A stretch of DNA of 64,000 bases from QYQD01 sp040754095 (lineage in GTDB: Bacteria; Desulfobacterota; QYQD01). The notes under the pieces were generated by a model. The model was not told where the DNA came from and made no database searches. It saw only the letters and a list, made by a program, of their open reading frames with translations. Shown here piece by piece: positions 15,178 to 25,175 of the stretch (within the stretch, counting starts at the first letter, position 1; each line of letters opens with the position of its first letter). The translations under genes were made by a program, and so were the position numbers. The stretch covers positions 73,319 through 137,318 of the forward strand of contig JBFMFO010000004.1 in assembly GCA_040754095.1 (NCBI GenBank). Direction: 5' to 3'.

Positions 15178-16017
15178 ATGGACTTTCAGACCTTGATTTT
15201 TTCGTTGCAGCAGTTCTGGTCAGACCAGGGCTGTGTGATCCAGCAGCCTATAGATATTGAGGTTGGGGCGGGGACATTTCATCCCGCCACATTTCTCCGG
15301 GTCCTGGGGCCGGATCCCTGGAAGGTGGCCTATGTCGAGCCGTCCAGGCGTCCGGCGGACGGCCGCTATGGCGAGAATCCCAACCGCCTCCAGCATTACT
15401 ACCAGTTTCAGGTAGTCATCAAGCCCTCACCACTGGAGATCCAGGACATCTATCTGAAGAGTTTAGAGGCCCTGGGGCTGAATCCTAATGAACACGATAT
15501 CCGTTTTGTAGAGGATGACTGGGAATCGCCGACCCTGGGGGCCTGGGGCCTGGGCTGGGAGGTGTGGCTGGACGGCATGGAGGTTACCCAATTTACTTAC
15601 TTCCAGCAGGTAGGGGGTATAGACCTCCAACCCGTTTCCGTAGAAATTACCTATGGGCTGGAGAGGCTGGCCATGTATCTCCAGGGTATAGACAACGTCT
15701 ATGATATCGCCTGGAGAAACGGGGTCAAGTACGGCTATATCCACCGCCGCACCGAATATGAATTTTCCAGATATAATTTTGAGGAAGCCGATATCCGGAT
15801 GCTCCTGAAACTGTTCGACACCTATGAGGCAGAGGCCCTTCGCTTGGTTGATAAGGATTTGGTCTTGCCTGCCTATGAATATTGTTTGAAGTGTTCGCAT
15901 ACCTTCAACCTTCTTGAGGCCCGCAAGGCCATCAGCGTCACAGAGAGGACGCATTTCATTGCCCGTGTGAGGAATCTGGCCAGGGCCGTGGCTGAAAAAT
16001 ATGCCGGCCAGACATAA
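15178..16017 (+). CDS. glyQ: Glycyl-tRNA synthetase alpha subunit
   Basis: The 279-residue protein is the catalytic subunit of the alpha2beta2 bacterial GlyRS. It begins MDFQTLIFSLQQFWSDQGCV and includes the motif 2 region PSRRPADGRYGENPNRLQHYYQFQVV, then WEVWLDGMEVTQFTYFQQVGG and GLERLAMYLQ near motif 3. It joins glycine to tRNA-Gly together with GlyS, encoded 61 bases downstream. GGAG eight bases before the ATG supports the start. Confidence 0.97.
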   Translation: MDFQTLIFSLQQFWSDQGCVIQQPIDIEVGAGTFHPATFLRVLGPDPWKVAYVEPSRRPADGRYGENPNRLQHYYQFQVVIKPSPLEIQDIYLKSLEALGLNPNEHDIRFVEDDWESPTLGAWGLGWEVWLDGMEVTQFTYFQQVGGIDLQPVSVEITYGLERLAMYLQGIDNVYDIAWRNGVKYGYIHRRTEYEFSRYNFEEADIRMLLKLFDTYEAEALRLVDKDLVLPAYEYCLKCSHTFNLLEARKAISVTERTHFIARVRNLARAVAEKYAGQT

Positions 16018-16061
16018 CTAGTTTTCGTCCGGAAACCTTAGGGTTCCGGACGAACATTGAT
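16017..16061. repeat. Dispersed repeat family A, copy 4 (minimal hairpin)
   Basis: Between glyQ and glyS lies a minimal form. CTAGTTTTCGTCCGGAAACC is followed after three bases by GGTTCCGGACGAAC, which is only the terminal-arm palindrome without the long interior. It forms a strong hairpin within the operon and may act as an intercistronic stabiliser. Confidence 0.7.
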
Positions 16062-16078
16062 TAAATTGGAGTCATAGT

Positions 16079-18148
16079 ATGGTTCATGAATTGCTCCTGG
16101 AAATCGGGACAGAAGAACTCCCGGCCGGATTTATTCCTGATGCTCTGGCCCAGATGAAGGATATAGCCGCCCGTCTATTAAGTGAAAAAAATATCTCCTT
16201 TGGGAGTGTAAACACTTTGGGAACTCCGCGGCGACTGACTCTGGTTGTATCCGACATGGCCGACCGTCAGCCCGACCAAATGAGGGAAATAACCGGCCCG
16301 CCCAGGCGGGTGGCCTTTGACGCTGACGGCAACCCTACCCCGGCCGCCATAGGTTTTGCCCGGTCTCAAGGGGTGGATGTCTCCGCCCTCACCACGATCC
16401 AGACCCCTAAGGGGGAATATCTGCTCATAAAGAAAGACGAAAAGGGTGAGGAGACGGCTGTTCTCCTGAAAGCCATTTTGCCGGAAATCTGCCGCACCAT
16501 TTCATTTCCCAAGTCCATGCGCTGGGGTTCGGAGACGATAAGTTTTGCGCGGCCTATCCACTGGATACTGGCTGTCTATGGGGGAGCGGTTATCCCTTTT
16601 AATTTTGGTTCGATCAAAAGCGGCAGGTCTACCTATGGCCATCGCTTCACCGCGCCTGAACCTGTAGAGGTCACAGATTTTGCCGACTATAAAGACAAAC
16701 TCTCCCGGTCCGGCGTAATCGTCGATCCTGAGGAACGCAAGTCGATGATTATAAACGGGATAACTCAGGCGGCGGCCGCAGCCGGGGGCCGGTTCTTGCC
16801 GGACGAAGACCTTTTAAATATCGTCGCTAACCTGGTGGAGTATCCGTCCGCGGTCTGCGGCTCCTTTGCCGCAGAATATCTCTCTCTCCCCAGGCCCGTG
16901 CTCATAGCCGCCATGCGGGAACACCAGAAATATTTTGCGGTGGTCAATGCCGAGGGAGAACTTCTCCCCTATTTTATTGCGGTCAATAACACCCCTGTCG
17001 CCAACCCGGCTATGATTACCAGGGGCCACGAAAGGGTCTTGAGGGCCAGGCTCCAGGACGCCGGCTTCTTCTTTGCCGAAGACCGGAAAGAGTCCCTGGC
17101 CGCCCGGACCGAGAGATTAAAAGGGGTTATTTTCCACTCCAAGCTCGGCACCTCCTATGAAAAGGTCATGCGCATCAAGGAGCTGGCGATCTTTCTGGCT
17201 GAAAAGATCTGCCCGGACAGGTTGGCTGAGGTGGAAAGGGCGGCCTACCTCTGCAAGGCCGACCTGCTCACGGCCATGGTGGGCGAATTCCCCACCCTGC
17301 AGGGGATAATGGGCCGTGAATACGCCCTCCTCTCCGGCGAGAAAAAGGAGGTAGCTGAGGCCATCCTCGAACATTACCGGCCCGCCTTTGCCGGTGATGC
17401 CCTTCCGGCCGGTCAGATAGGCTGCATCCTCAGTATCGCAGACAAAATGGACACTATAGCCGGCTGTTTCGGCATCGGGCTGACGCCCTCGGGCACGGCC
17501 GATCCCTATGCCCTGCGCCGGCAGGCCCTGGCCATATTGCACATTATCCTGGGCCGTTCGTTCGATGTCTCTCTGAAAGAATTGATAGCCCGCAGCACGA
17601 CCCTCCTGGCCGGGAAGATCACCGGGGATATAGATAAAACCGGGGAAGATGTCCTCTCCTTCTTCCGGACGCGTTATCAGCATCTTCTAAGCGGCCAGGC
17701 GGATGCAGACGTCATAGAGGCGGTCACATCTCTCCACTTTGACCGTCTCCGGGAGACCCATGGCAGGATAGAGGCCCTGCAGCAATTCAAATCGCGGCCT
17801 GAATTTCAGGACCTTTCGACCTCCTGCAAGCGGGCGGTTAATATCTCACGTGATAATAAAGAGACAGACATCGATCCCGGCCTTTTTGTCCATCCGGCGG
17901 AAAGCCGCCTCTATACCGGCTATGGTCAGATAAATGAGAAGGTCCGGGAACAGATGGAAAGGCGTGACTACCTGCGTGCATTACAGGAGACCGCCGGGCT
18001 GAAAAAGTCCATAGATGAGTTCTTTGATGCCGTCATGGTCATGGATAAGGACGAACGGCTGCGCCGAAACAGGCTGAACCTCCTCACTCTCATCACAAAT
18101 TTGTTCAAGAACATCGCTGACTTTGGTAAATTGCAATCCGCATCGTGA
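16079..18148 (+). CDS. glyS: Glycyl-tRNA synthetase beta subunit
   Basis: The 689-residue protein starts with the conserved LLLEIGTEELPAGFIPDAL. It contains GTPRRLTL, FPKSMRWG, FARPIHWILA, REHQKYFAV, the HD-like segment HSKLGTSYEKVMRIK and ADKMDT; the C-terminal part resembles an anticodon-binding domain. It is needed for tRNA-Gly recognition with GlyQ. A ribosome binding site (GGAG, six bases before the ATG) follows the family A hairpin. Confidence 0.97.
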   Translation: MVHELLLEIGTEELPAGFIPDALAQMKDIAARLLSEKNISFGSVNTLGTPRRLTLVVSDMADRQPDQMREITGPPRRVAFDADGNPTPAAIGFARSQGVDVSALTTIQTPKGEYLLIKKDEKGEETAVLLKAILPEICRTISFPKSMRWGSETISFARPIHWILAVYGGAVIPFNFGSIKSGRSTYGHRFTAPEPVEVTDFADYKDKLSRSGVIVDPEERKSMIINGITQAAAAAGGRFLPDEDLLNIVANLVEYPSAVCGSFAAEYLSLPRPVLIAAMREHQKYFAVVNAEGELLPYFIAVNNTPVANPAMITRGHERVLRARLQDAGFFFAEDRKESLAARTERLKGVIFHSKLGTSYEKVMRIKELAIFLAEKICPDRLAEVERAAYLCKADLLTAMVGEFPTLQGIMGREYALLSGEKKEVAEAILEHYRPAFAGDALPAGQIGCILSIADKMDTIAGCFGIGLTPSGTADPYALRRQALAILHIILGRSFDVSLKELIARSTTLLAGKITGDIDKTGEDVLSFFRTRYQHLLSGQADADVIEAVTSLHFDRLRETHGRIEALQQFKSRPEFQDLSTSCKRAVNISRDNKETDIDPGLFVHPAESRLYTGYGQINEKVREQMERRDYLRALQETAGLKKSIDEFFDAVMVMDKDERLRRNRLNLLTLITNLFKNIADFGKLQSAS

Positions 18149-18317
18149 CCTTATAAGTAGTCCCCAATATATAGTATATAGCCATTGAGGCTATACCCCC
18201 TATTGTACTTTATCCTTTACAGATTGCCATATCTTTGCTAATATATAAAATTAAGTTAATGTGTCATATATCCGGCCTGGGTACAGGCAATCAACAGCCG
18301 AAGGCGGGTGCTTATCG

Positions 18318-21300
18318 ATGAAAATAAATCGTGTGGAGATGTTTGGATTTAAATCCTTTGTCAACAAGACGAGTGTCTCCTTTAGCGAAGGCATTGCCGC
18401 TATTATTGGCCCGAATGGTTGCGGCAAGAGCAATATCGTCGATGCCATACGCTGGGTTTTAGGCGAACAGAGCCCAAGGCAGCTTCGTGGAAATGCCATG
18501 GAGGACGTCATCTTTGCGGGCAGCGAAAGCCGGGCCCCTTTAGGGGTGGCGGAAGTAACCATAACCCTGGCCAACGGCCACGGCACCGCCCCCCCGCCCT
18601 TTGAAAATATGAGCGAGATCGCCGTAACCCGCCGCCTTTATCGTTCTGGAGAGAGCGAATACCTGATAAATAAGGCCCCTTGCCGGTTGAAAGACATCGT
18701 CTATCTCTTTATGGACACCGGCGTGGGGACAAGGGCCTATTCCATTATCGATCAGGGGCAGATAGGGAGCTTTGTAGAGGCCAAGCCGGGAGAAAGAAGG
18801 ATATTGGTAGAAGAGGTGGCAGGAATCAGTAAGTTTAAATTCAAGAAAGACGAGGCCCTTCGAAAGATAGAGCACACCAGGCAAAACCTCCTGCGCCTTG
18901 AAGATATCCTGGGCGAGGTAAAAAGGCAGATGAACAGCCTGCACAGGCAGGCCAAAAAGGCAGATCGATACCTGGAGCTTAAACAGAAGTTAAAGGGGCT
19001 GGAGCTGTTCATGGCCTCTGCCGACTATGCAAAGTGGCAGGATATCCTCACCCGGAAGGAAGAGGTTATAACCCTCGAGAGTGAGAAGGAAAACGCCCTG
19101 GCCGCCCGGATAGCGCAGTTGGAATTACAGACGGAGGAACTGGAGCTGGCGAGCCTGGAGCAGGAAAAACTCATCGAAGAGCAGAGGAGCAAGGCGCATC
19201 ATTTAGAAAAACTCATTCAGGACAAAAAAAATCGTATTGAATACCTTAATCATAGCCTGGAGGAGATAAAGCGCCATCTGGCCGAGACAGCCCAGGGCCT
19301 GGAACGTGAAGAGCAGCACAAAAAGGAGATCGCTGCGCAGAAAGAGAGGTGCATAAAGGAGGCCGAGTCGCTAAACAGCACGGTGACGGAAAGGCATGCG
19401 GAGCTTGCCGGGGCGGAAAAGCGCTTGCAAGAACTGCGTACAGACCAAAGGGCCATACTGGATGAGCTTGAAGATCACAAGATGGAGATGGTCAGCCTTC
19501 TTTCCCGTGAAACCCACCACCGAAACCGGATACGAACCATAGAGCAGACCATGGCCGCTCTGAATCAAAAGCGCCGGAGAAATCAGGAGGATCGCAAGGA
19601 GGTCGCGGCCGCCCGTGAGAAAACCCTCCAGGAACGCATGGCCAGGGACAATGAACTGGCAGCATTAGAAGGGGAGATTGATGCCATACCCCCGTTTATT
19701 TCCAATCTTAAGGTCCGGGAAGAGACTCTGGGAGAAAGGCTTCAGACCCTGCAAAAAAAACTGCGGGAGATTACGCAGGCCTATACCCAAAAAACGGCCA
19801 AACTGGATCTCCTGAAAAACCTGCAAACCAACCTGGAGGGTATCCCGGCGGGGACCAGGGCCTTGCTCCAGAATAATCAAGGCGGCCACGGGATACAGGG
19901 GCTTCTGGCCGACTTCCTGGAGACTGAACCCGGGCTTGCCATGGCCATAGAATCTGTCCTGGGCAGCAAACTGCAGTCGCTTGTGGTAGAAGATGTGGAT
20001 CAGGCTATTAAGGCCATAACCTGTCTCAAGAACGGAGAGGGCGGACGGAGCGGGTTTCTCAGCCTTTCCGGGGAAGAGGCTGCTGCGCCGGCGGAACCGG
20101 GTCATTTGCTCGTTCACCGGGTCAAGGTCCTTCCTCCTTACCATAACCTGGTCAGGCAGTTACTGAGGGATGTTTATTGGTTTGAAACCATTCATGAGGC
20201 CCGGACGTTCTGGGAAGGCCAGGGCGGTCAATGTACGGTAGTCACGCGCGATGGAGACATGATAGATCAGTCCGGCTTTATCGAAGGCGGCAGCCGCCAG
20301 GGGGCGCCCGCCGGGTTCTTCTCACGCAAAGAAGAGATACGGCAGTTGACCGGGGAAGTGGATGAGCTGCGAAGCGCCATAGAGGAGACGAAAAAAGACC
20401 TTAAAGAGACGGAAACCAACCTTGCTGATATACAGACCGAACGAAGACAGAAAGAAGGGGAACTGGCGCAAAAGCAATTCGAGCATCGCCTCAAAAAACA
20501 GAAATTGGAACAACTGGCGCAGACGGAGGAGATACATAAAAAGAGGCTGGCCCTTTTAGAACAGGAAGAGGCTGAATTTGACCGGGAAGGGGCCGCGCTT
20601 ACGCAGGAACTTGCAGAGGTCGGGGAAGAGCTTGAGAAAATGCAGTTTGCAAAGTCCTCGCTCCAGGCGGAGATAGACCTTCGGGAAAATGATGCGGCGG
20701 CCATGGAGAGCGAGATGGAAGGCAGTCATGCCCGTGTTACAGAGGCCAAGATGGAATTGACCGCCCTAAAGGAAAAGATCCGCCATCTGGAATCCGAAGA
20801 AGGCCGCCTCGGTCAGGAATATGAAAGGCTGGGTGCGCTGGGTCAAAGATTGCAGGCCAAGATGGAAGAGTTCGTCGGTCAGCAGGACAAAATAACCGGG
20901 GAGATCGCCGGCGCCGAAGACAGTCTGACCGTCGATACGCAAAAACAACAGGAAGCGGGTGAATTGTTACAGGATTACCTCCGGCAACATCAGCAAAAAA
21001 AAGAGTCCCTCATGCAGGTTCAGGCCGCATTAAAGGCCGGGCAAAAGGACTTAAAGGAGGTTCAGACCGGCCTGAATTCTCTCTCGGTGGAGAAGACAGA
21101 GGCACAGTTAAATATACGGCATCTTGAAGACAAGATACAGGAAACCTATCATATCTCTTTGCGGGAAGAATATTCTGCCCATGCAGATGCGGCGTTTTCT
21201 GCAGACGAAGCCCCGGCCGAGGCGCAAAAAATCAGGGAAGATATCGCCGGGATCGGAGAGGTAAACCTGACCGCCATCCAGGAGTATAAGGAGTTGGAGG

Positions 21301-21845
21301 AACGGCACGCCTTCCTCTCCAACCAACACCAGGACCTTGTCTCCTCTATCCAGTCCCTGGAACAGGCCATCCAGAAGATAAACCGGACCTCAAAAGAACG
21401 CGTCTATGAGGCCATCAAGGCCATAAATGAAAAGCTCTCCCTTACATTTCCCACGCTCTTAGGAGGCGGCCAGGCTGAGCTTAAATTGACCGACCCGGAT
21501 GACCCGTTAGGCGCCGGTATTGAACTATATGTCCAGCTCCCGGGCAAAAAACTGACCAATCTCAACCTGCTCTCCGGCGGCGAAAAGGCCCTGGCCACCC
21601 TCGCCTTGCTCTTTGCGGTCTATATGGTCAAGCCCAGCCCGTTCTGTCTCCTTGATGAGGTGGACGCCCCTCTGGATGAGGCCAATACAGAACGTTTCAA
21701 CAGTATGCTCAAGGAGATCGGGAGAGAGGCCCAGATCATACTTATCACCCACAACCAGAAGGTTATGGAGGCAGCCGACGTCCTCTACGGTGTGACCATG
21801 GAGGAGAAAGGCATATCAAAGCTGCTTTCGGTACGGTTAAATTAA
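18318..21845 (+). CDS. smc: Chromosome segregation ATPase SMC
   Basis: About 1175 residues in the classic SMC order. The N-terminal Walker A is GPNGCGKSN (31-39). Then come a long coiled coil, a hinge around residues 500-660 and a second coiled coil. The C-terminal ABC signature LSGGEKAL and the Walker B CLLDEVDAPLD complete the ATPase. SMC dimers with ScpAB organise and segregate the chromosome. I use the ATG at 18318 because family members begin MKINRVEMFGFKSF or similar; a GTG at 18261 in the same frame adds a non-conserved 19-residue extension. The gene follows glyS by 169 bases. Confidence 0.96.
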   Translation: MKINRVEMFGFKSFVNKTSVSFSEGIAAIIGPNGCGKSNIVDAIRWVLGEQSPRQLRGNAMEDVIFAGSESRAPLGVAEVTITLANGHGTAPPPFENMSEIAVTRRLYRSGESEYLINKAPCRLKDIVYLFMDTGVGTRAYSIIDQGQIGSFVEAKPGERRILVEEVAGISKFKFKKDEALRKIEHTRQNLLRLEDILGEVKRQMNSLHRQAKKADRYLELKQKLKGLELFMASADYAKWQDILTRKEEVITLESEKENALAARIAQLELQTEELELASLEQEKLIEEQRSKAHHLEKLIQDKKNRIEYLNHSLEEIKRHLAETAQGLEREEQHKKEIAAQKERCIKEAESLNSTVTERHAELAGAEKRLQELRTDQRAILDELEDHKMEMVSLLSRETHHRNRIRTIEQTMAALNQKRRRNQEDRKEVAAAREKTLQERMARDNELAALEGEIDAIPPFISNLKVREETLGERLQTLQKKLREITQAYTQKTAKLDLLKNLQTNLEGIPAGTRALLQNNQGGHGIQGLLADFLETEPGLAMAIESVLGSKLQSLVVEDVDQAIKAITCLKNGEGGRSGFLSLSGEEAAAPAEPGHLLVHRVKVLPPYHNLVRQLLRDVYWFETIHEARTFWEGQGGQCTVVTRDGDMIDQSGFIEGGSRQGAPAGFFSRKEEIRQLTGEVDELRSAIEETKKDLKETETNLADIQTERRQKEGELAQKQFEHRLKKQKLEQLAQTEEIHKKRLALLEQEEAEFDREGAALTQELAEVGEELEKMQFAKSSLQAEIDLRENDAAAMESEMEGSHARVTEAKMELTALKEKIRHLESEEGRLGQEYERLGALGQRLQAKMEEFVGQQDKITGEIAGAEDSLTVDTQKQQEAGELLQDYLRQHQQKKESLMQVQAALKAGQKDLKEVQTGLNSLSVEKTEAQLNIRHLEDKIQETYHISLREEYSAHADAAFSADEAPAEAQKIREDIAGIGEVNLTAIQEYKELEERHAFLSNQHQDLVSSIQSLEQAIQKINRTSKERVYEAIKAINEKLSLTFPTLLGGGQAELKLTDPDDPLGAGIELYVQLPGKKLTNLNLLSGGEKALATLALLFAVYMVKPSPFCLLDEVDAPLDEANTERFNSMLKEIGREAQIILITHNQKVMEAADVLYGVTMEEKGISKLLSVRLN

Positions 21846-21911
21846 GGTAACAGTTTAAGCTTTTGAAACGCATCGGCCCGGAATACCATCAGTTTTCGAT
21901 GGAGCGTGTCT

Positions 21912-22075
21912 TCTAAATTCGAAATTCGAAGTACGAAACTCGAAACAATCTCGAATGACCGAATTCCAAATGACCAAAACAAAGACACCTCACGTTACGG
22001 TTTTGAGCATTGGAGACTTTATGAATTTGAATTTGTCTCGAATTTCGATATTCGGATTTCGGATTTGGAGCAGGT
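21912..22075. repeat. Dispersed repeat family D, copy 2
   Basis: The 312-base gap between smc and ftsY holds palindromic runs. They start with AAATTCGAAATTCGAAGTACG and end with ATTTCGATATTCGGATTTCGG. The two halves are inverse to each other, so the region can fold into a long hairpin. A related segment is at 14975-15055. Confidence 0.6.
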
Positions 22076-22157
22076 CCCGGGAACAATGTCAGGTTTTTGG
22101 GTAAGTGACTGTTTCGAAGTGCCAAAGTGTTACAAACTAGGAAAGGTCTAATCCACC

Positions 22158-23126
22158 ATGTTCAAATGGTTTCAAAAGAAGAAAGAAAGACCGGAAGAAA
22201 AGCCGGAGGAAGAACGCGGCCTTTTTCAGCGCCTTAAGGACCAGATAGCCAGGACCAGGGAATCCTTTGTCAAACAGGTGGACAGACTCTTCCTGGGTAA
22301 AAAGGAGATTGACGCCGATCTCCTGGACAGGCTGGAAGAGATATTGATCACCGCAGACCTTGGTGTATCCACCGCTACCGAACTCATAGGGCGCATCCGG
22401 GAGAAGGTAAAGCGCAAGGAACTCTCCGATGCCTTTGCCCTTAAGAATTATCTCCGGGAAGAGATACTCGCCTTGCTGCGTTCTCCGCAAAAAGAAGGGG
22501 AAGAGATCACGGCAAGGCCGTTTGTCATCCTCGTTATAGGGGTAAACGGCACAGGAAAGACCACCACCATCGGGAAGCTGGCCCACAGATTCAAAGGCCT
22601 GGGGCAGAACGTCATGCTTGTGGCGGCGGACACCTTTCGCGCTGCGGCCATTGAACAACTGGAGATATGGAGCAAGCGGGCCGGTACCGATTTTATTAAA
22701 CAGAAAAGCGGTTCCGATCCTTCTGCGGTGGTTTATGACGCCCTGGAGGCCGCGCAATCCCGGAAAACAGACGTAATGATTATAGACACGGCGGGGCGGC
22801 TGCACACCAAAGTAAATCTCATGGAGGAACTGAAAAAGGTACAAAGGGTTATTCAGAAAAAAATGCCCGGAGCGCCTCATGAAATCCTTTTGGTGCTGGA
22901 TGCCACTACCGGTCAGAATGCCATCTCCCAGGCCAAGCTATTTGACAGCGCCCTGGGTGTTACCGGCATGGTCTTGACAAAACTGGATGGCACCGCCAAA
23001 GGAGGGGTTGTGGTGGGCATCAGCAATGAACTCAATATCCCGATCCGTTTTATCGGCATCGGGGAGAAAATGGAAGACCTGAGAGAATTCGACCCGGACA
23101 CCTTTGTCCGCGCCTTATTCGACTAA
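22158..23126 (+). CDS. ftsY: Signal recognition particle receptor FtsY
   Basis: The 322-residue protein has a short charged N-terminal region, an NG domain with the G1 motif GVNGTGKTTT (128-137), DTFRAAAIEQL, DTAGRLH and TKLDGTAKGG. This is the SRP-GTPase family. It docks SRP-ribosome complexes at the inner membrane for co-translational insertion. It lacks the long acidic A domain of the E. coli protein, as is common outside Gammaproteobacteria. It overlaps the convergent macro-domain gene by 12 bases. Confidence 0.96.
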   Translation: MFKWFQKKKERPEEKPEEERGLFQRLKDQIARTRESFVKQVDRLFLGKKEIDADLLDRLEEILITADLGVSTATELIGRIREKVKRKELSDAFALKNYLREEILALLRSPQKEGEEITARPFVILVIGVNGTGKTTTIGKLAHRFKGLGQNVMLVAADTFRAAAIEQLEIWSKRAGTDFIKQKSGSDPSAVVYDALEAAQSRKTDVMIIDTAGRLHTKVNLMEELKKVQRVIQKKMPGAPHEILLVLDATTGQNAISQAKLFDSALGVTGMVLTKLDGTAKGGVVVGISNELNIPIRFIGIGEKMEDLREFDPDTFVRALFD

Positions 23127-23648
23127 CCTGCCTAATACCTTACAATAAGTGTCAAATACCGCTTGGCTGAAGAGTACAAAGCGAACCGTGTTGATCTCCG
23201 GGTGCTCTCTGAGGTAGCTGATAACTGTGGTCAAGGCAATCTCTGCGGCCTCCTCCAGCGGATAACCGTACGCCCCGGTGCTTATGGAGGGGAAGGACAG
23301 GCTTTTAAGTCCATAGCGGGAGGCCAGACGCAGGCTTTCCCGGTAAGCGCCGGCCAGGAGCTGGGGCTCATGTTTGGCGCCTCCCGCATAGACGGGGCCC
23401 ACGGCGTGAATTACAAACCTGGCCTTAAGATTACCGGCAGTGGTAATTACGGCCTGCCCGGTCGGACAGCAGCCGATAATCCGGCATTCTGTCATAATTT
23501 GCGGGCCGCCGGCCCGATGTATGGCCCCATCCACTCCACCTCCGCCGGCCAGGCGGTCATTGGCCGCATTTACCAGCGCCTCGGTTTCTTCGCTGGTGAT
23601 GTCCCCTTGCACCAACACCAGCGTGGATTTATTAATAGATACCTTCAC
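23115..23648 (-). CDS. Macro-domain protein, O-acetyl-ADP-ribose deacetylase type
   Basis: The 177-residue protein is one macro domain. Signatures are GDITSEETEALVNAANDRLAGGGGVDGAIHRAGG (the ADP-ribose and catalytic loop), GPVY and the SISTGAYGYPLEEAA loop. Relatives of YmdB/MacroD type remove acetyl or ADP-ribose groups. The gene starts within the mltA stop (4-base overlap), so the two are translationally coupled. Confidence 0.9.
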   Translation of the reverse strand: MKVSINKSTLVLVQGDITSEETEALVNAANDRLAGGGGVDGAIHRAGGPQIMTECRIIGCCPTGQAVITTAGNLKARFVIHAVGPVYAGGAKHEPQLLAGAYRESLRLASRYGLKSLSFPSISTGAYGYPLEEAAEIALTTVISYLREHPEINTVRFVLFSQAVFDTYCKVLGRLVE

Positions 23649-24931
23649 GGCATTACTTCCTTTCTATTCTTATCCGGGTTAATTCCGGCGCGCTTTTTGA
23701 CCAGGAAAAACAGCCTTCCCGTGTGTTTGAGGTTACCGGCGGCCGCCTCTGCGTAAGGACCTGATCCCCAGAAGATATCCACCCGCCCCGGTCCCTTTAT
23801 GGCCCCTCCGGTATCCTGGTTCAGGACCAGGCGTGTAAATGACGTCCATCTCTCGATACCGCCATTATTATCCAACGCCGGTTTTTCGGCTGTTATCAGG
23901 GCAATAGCCCCACGTGGAAGTATCCGGGAATCCGTGGCAATCGAACGCCCCGGAGTCAGTATCTCGCCTAAACAGCCGCGTGGTCCATCCTCCGTCAACC
24001 GGAAGAATACATAACTTTCATTATAGCATAAAATTCTCTCCTGTTCCTCCGGATACTTCTTCAGATAATCCTTCAGGCTGAACAGGGACACCTCTGAAGG
24101 CTCCATCTTGCCTTCTTCGATGAACAGGTTGCCGATACTGCGGTACGGACGCCCGTTTTTGGCCTGATACTGGGCAAAGAGCGATTGGCCGTCTTCCAGT
24201 TCAATATACCCGGAGCCCTGGATCTGCAAAAAGAAGGCCTCAATAGGGTCTGTGAGATAGAGTAGTTCAAGGCCCTTTCCCTGCAAGACCCCTTCGTAAT
24301 CTATTTCACGCCGCGTATAATAAGGCACCAGCCTCCCCTTGTACGGCCTTCCCACCAGTGTCTTTTGCGGGTAATCAAGGCCAAAATCCTGAAGGTTTAC
24401 GTAAAGCATATCGTCAGGCCGGCGGTAAAGCGGATAGACGTATTCGCCGGTGCGCAGCAGGCTTCCTTTGAGAACCGGCAGATAGTAGCCGGTAAAAAGT
24501 ACATCGCCCTGGCCGGTGCGGCCGCTGGATTGGTAAAAAGAAAATTTTTCTTTTACCAGGCGGGCAAAATCTTCCGGCGCAGGGCCGGCGTTTATTATCT
24601 CCACAAGTGTTCTGACTGAATCAATGACCTCGTCACGGCTGTAAATATCATCCCCGAACCGGAAACTTTCGGTGACCGGCAACCGCTCTAAATAGCCAAG
24701 GCTTTTTAGAGCGGCCTGACGCAGGGAGTCCGGGTCCATATCATCCTGGAACGGCGGGATATCCTCTTCCGGCGTAAGGACGAGCGGCGGGGGTGGCGGA
24801 GGAGGCGGGGGTAGCGGCGTCGGCGCAAGGGGCGGCAAGGCCGCCTCTTTCACCGCAGGCATACACCCGCCCAGTATAAGGATAATAACCGACAGCAAAT
24901 AAATAAGATTACGGACTTTCCCGGTCTTCAA
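23645..24931 (-). CDS. mltA: Membrane-bound lytic murein transglycosylase A, lipoprotein
   Basis: The 428-residue protein has a lipoprotein signal (hydrophobic helix then LGGC at about 20-23) and a proline-rich linker with PLPPPPPPPPPL. The MltA domain follows, with TGYYLPVLKGS and YYTRREIDYEG, and IQGSGYIEL-type segments. A C-terminal 3D domain has DSRILPRGAIALI and the Asp-rich NQDTGGAIKGPGRVDIFWGSG. It cleaves peptidoglycan glycan strands at the outer-membrane inner face. It is coupled to the macro-domain gene downstream. Confidence 0.94.
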   Translation of the reverse strand: MKTGKVRNLIYLLSVIILILGGCMPAVKEAALPPLAPTPLPPPPPPPPPLVLTPEEDIPPFQDDMDPDSLRQAALKSLGYLERLPVTESFRFGDDIYSRDEVIDSVRTLVEIINAGPAPEDFARLVKEKFSFYQSSGRTGQGDVLFTGYYLPVLKGSLLRTGEYVYPLYRRPDDMLYVNLQDFGLDYPQKTLVGRPYKGRLVPYYTRREIDYEGVLQGKGLELLYLTDPIEAFFLQIQGSGYIELEDGQSLFAQYQAKNGRPYRSIGNLFIEEGKMEPSEVSLFSLKDYLKKYPEEQERILCYNESYVFFRLTEDGPRGCLGEILTPGRSIATDSRILPRGAIALITAEKPALDNNGGIERWTSFTRLVLNQDTGGAIKGPGRVDIFWGSGPYAEAAAGNLKHTGRLFFLVKKRAGINPDKNRKEVMP

Positions 24932-24954
24932 CTATTTCCCCTCTGTTTTTCTGG

Positions 24955-25172
24955 GCTTTCCCCAAAAATGTTATTTCCGAAACGGAATCCTTCGTTCCTT
25001 CGCTTCATGGCTTCTGCAGTGACCCTATCGGGATTCGCAGGCGGTGAACACTTGCCCCTTCCCGCCACTGAAGGGCGGGCTTTCCCCTTCCTGCTCATCC
25101 TCGATGGGGCCCCCCTGCTCCAGCAAATTTCGCTCAGGAACATCGAATTCCATAAAAAACGGGGAAAGTCCA
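24955..25172 (+). repeat. Dispersed repeat family B, copy 2
   Basis: The gap between malic enzyme and mltA is filled by this copy. Key words are TTCGCTTCATGGCTTCTGCA, GAAGGGCGGGCTTTCCCC and CTGCTCCAGCAAATTTCGCT, in the same order as copies 3 to 5 and opposite to copy 1. Confidence 0.75.
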
Positions 25173-25175
25173 GTC

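Noticed and set aside
23163..23756. 197-codon plus-strand frame opposite the macro-domain gene
   Set aside because: It is the antisense of a clearly recognisable macro domain and mltA end and has no family features.
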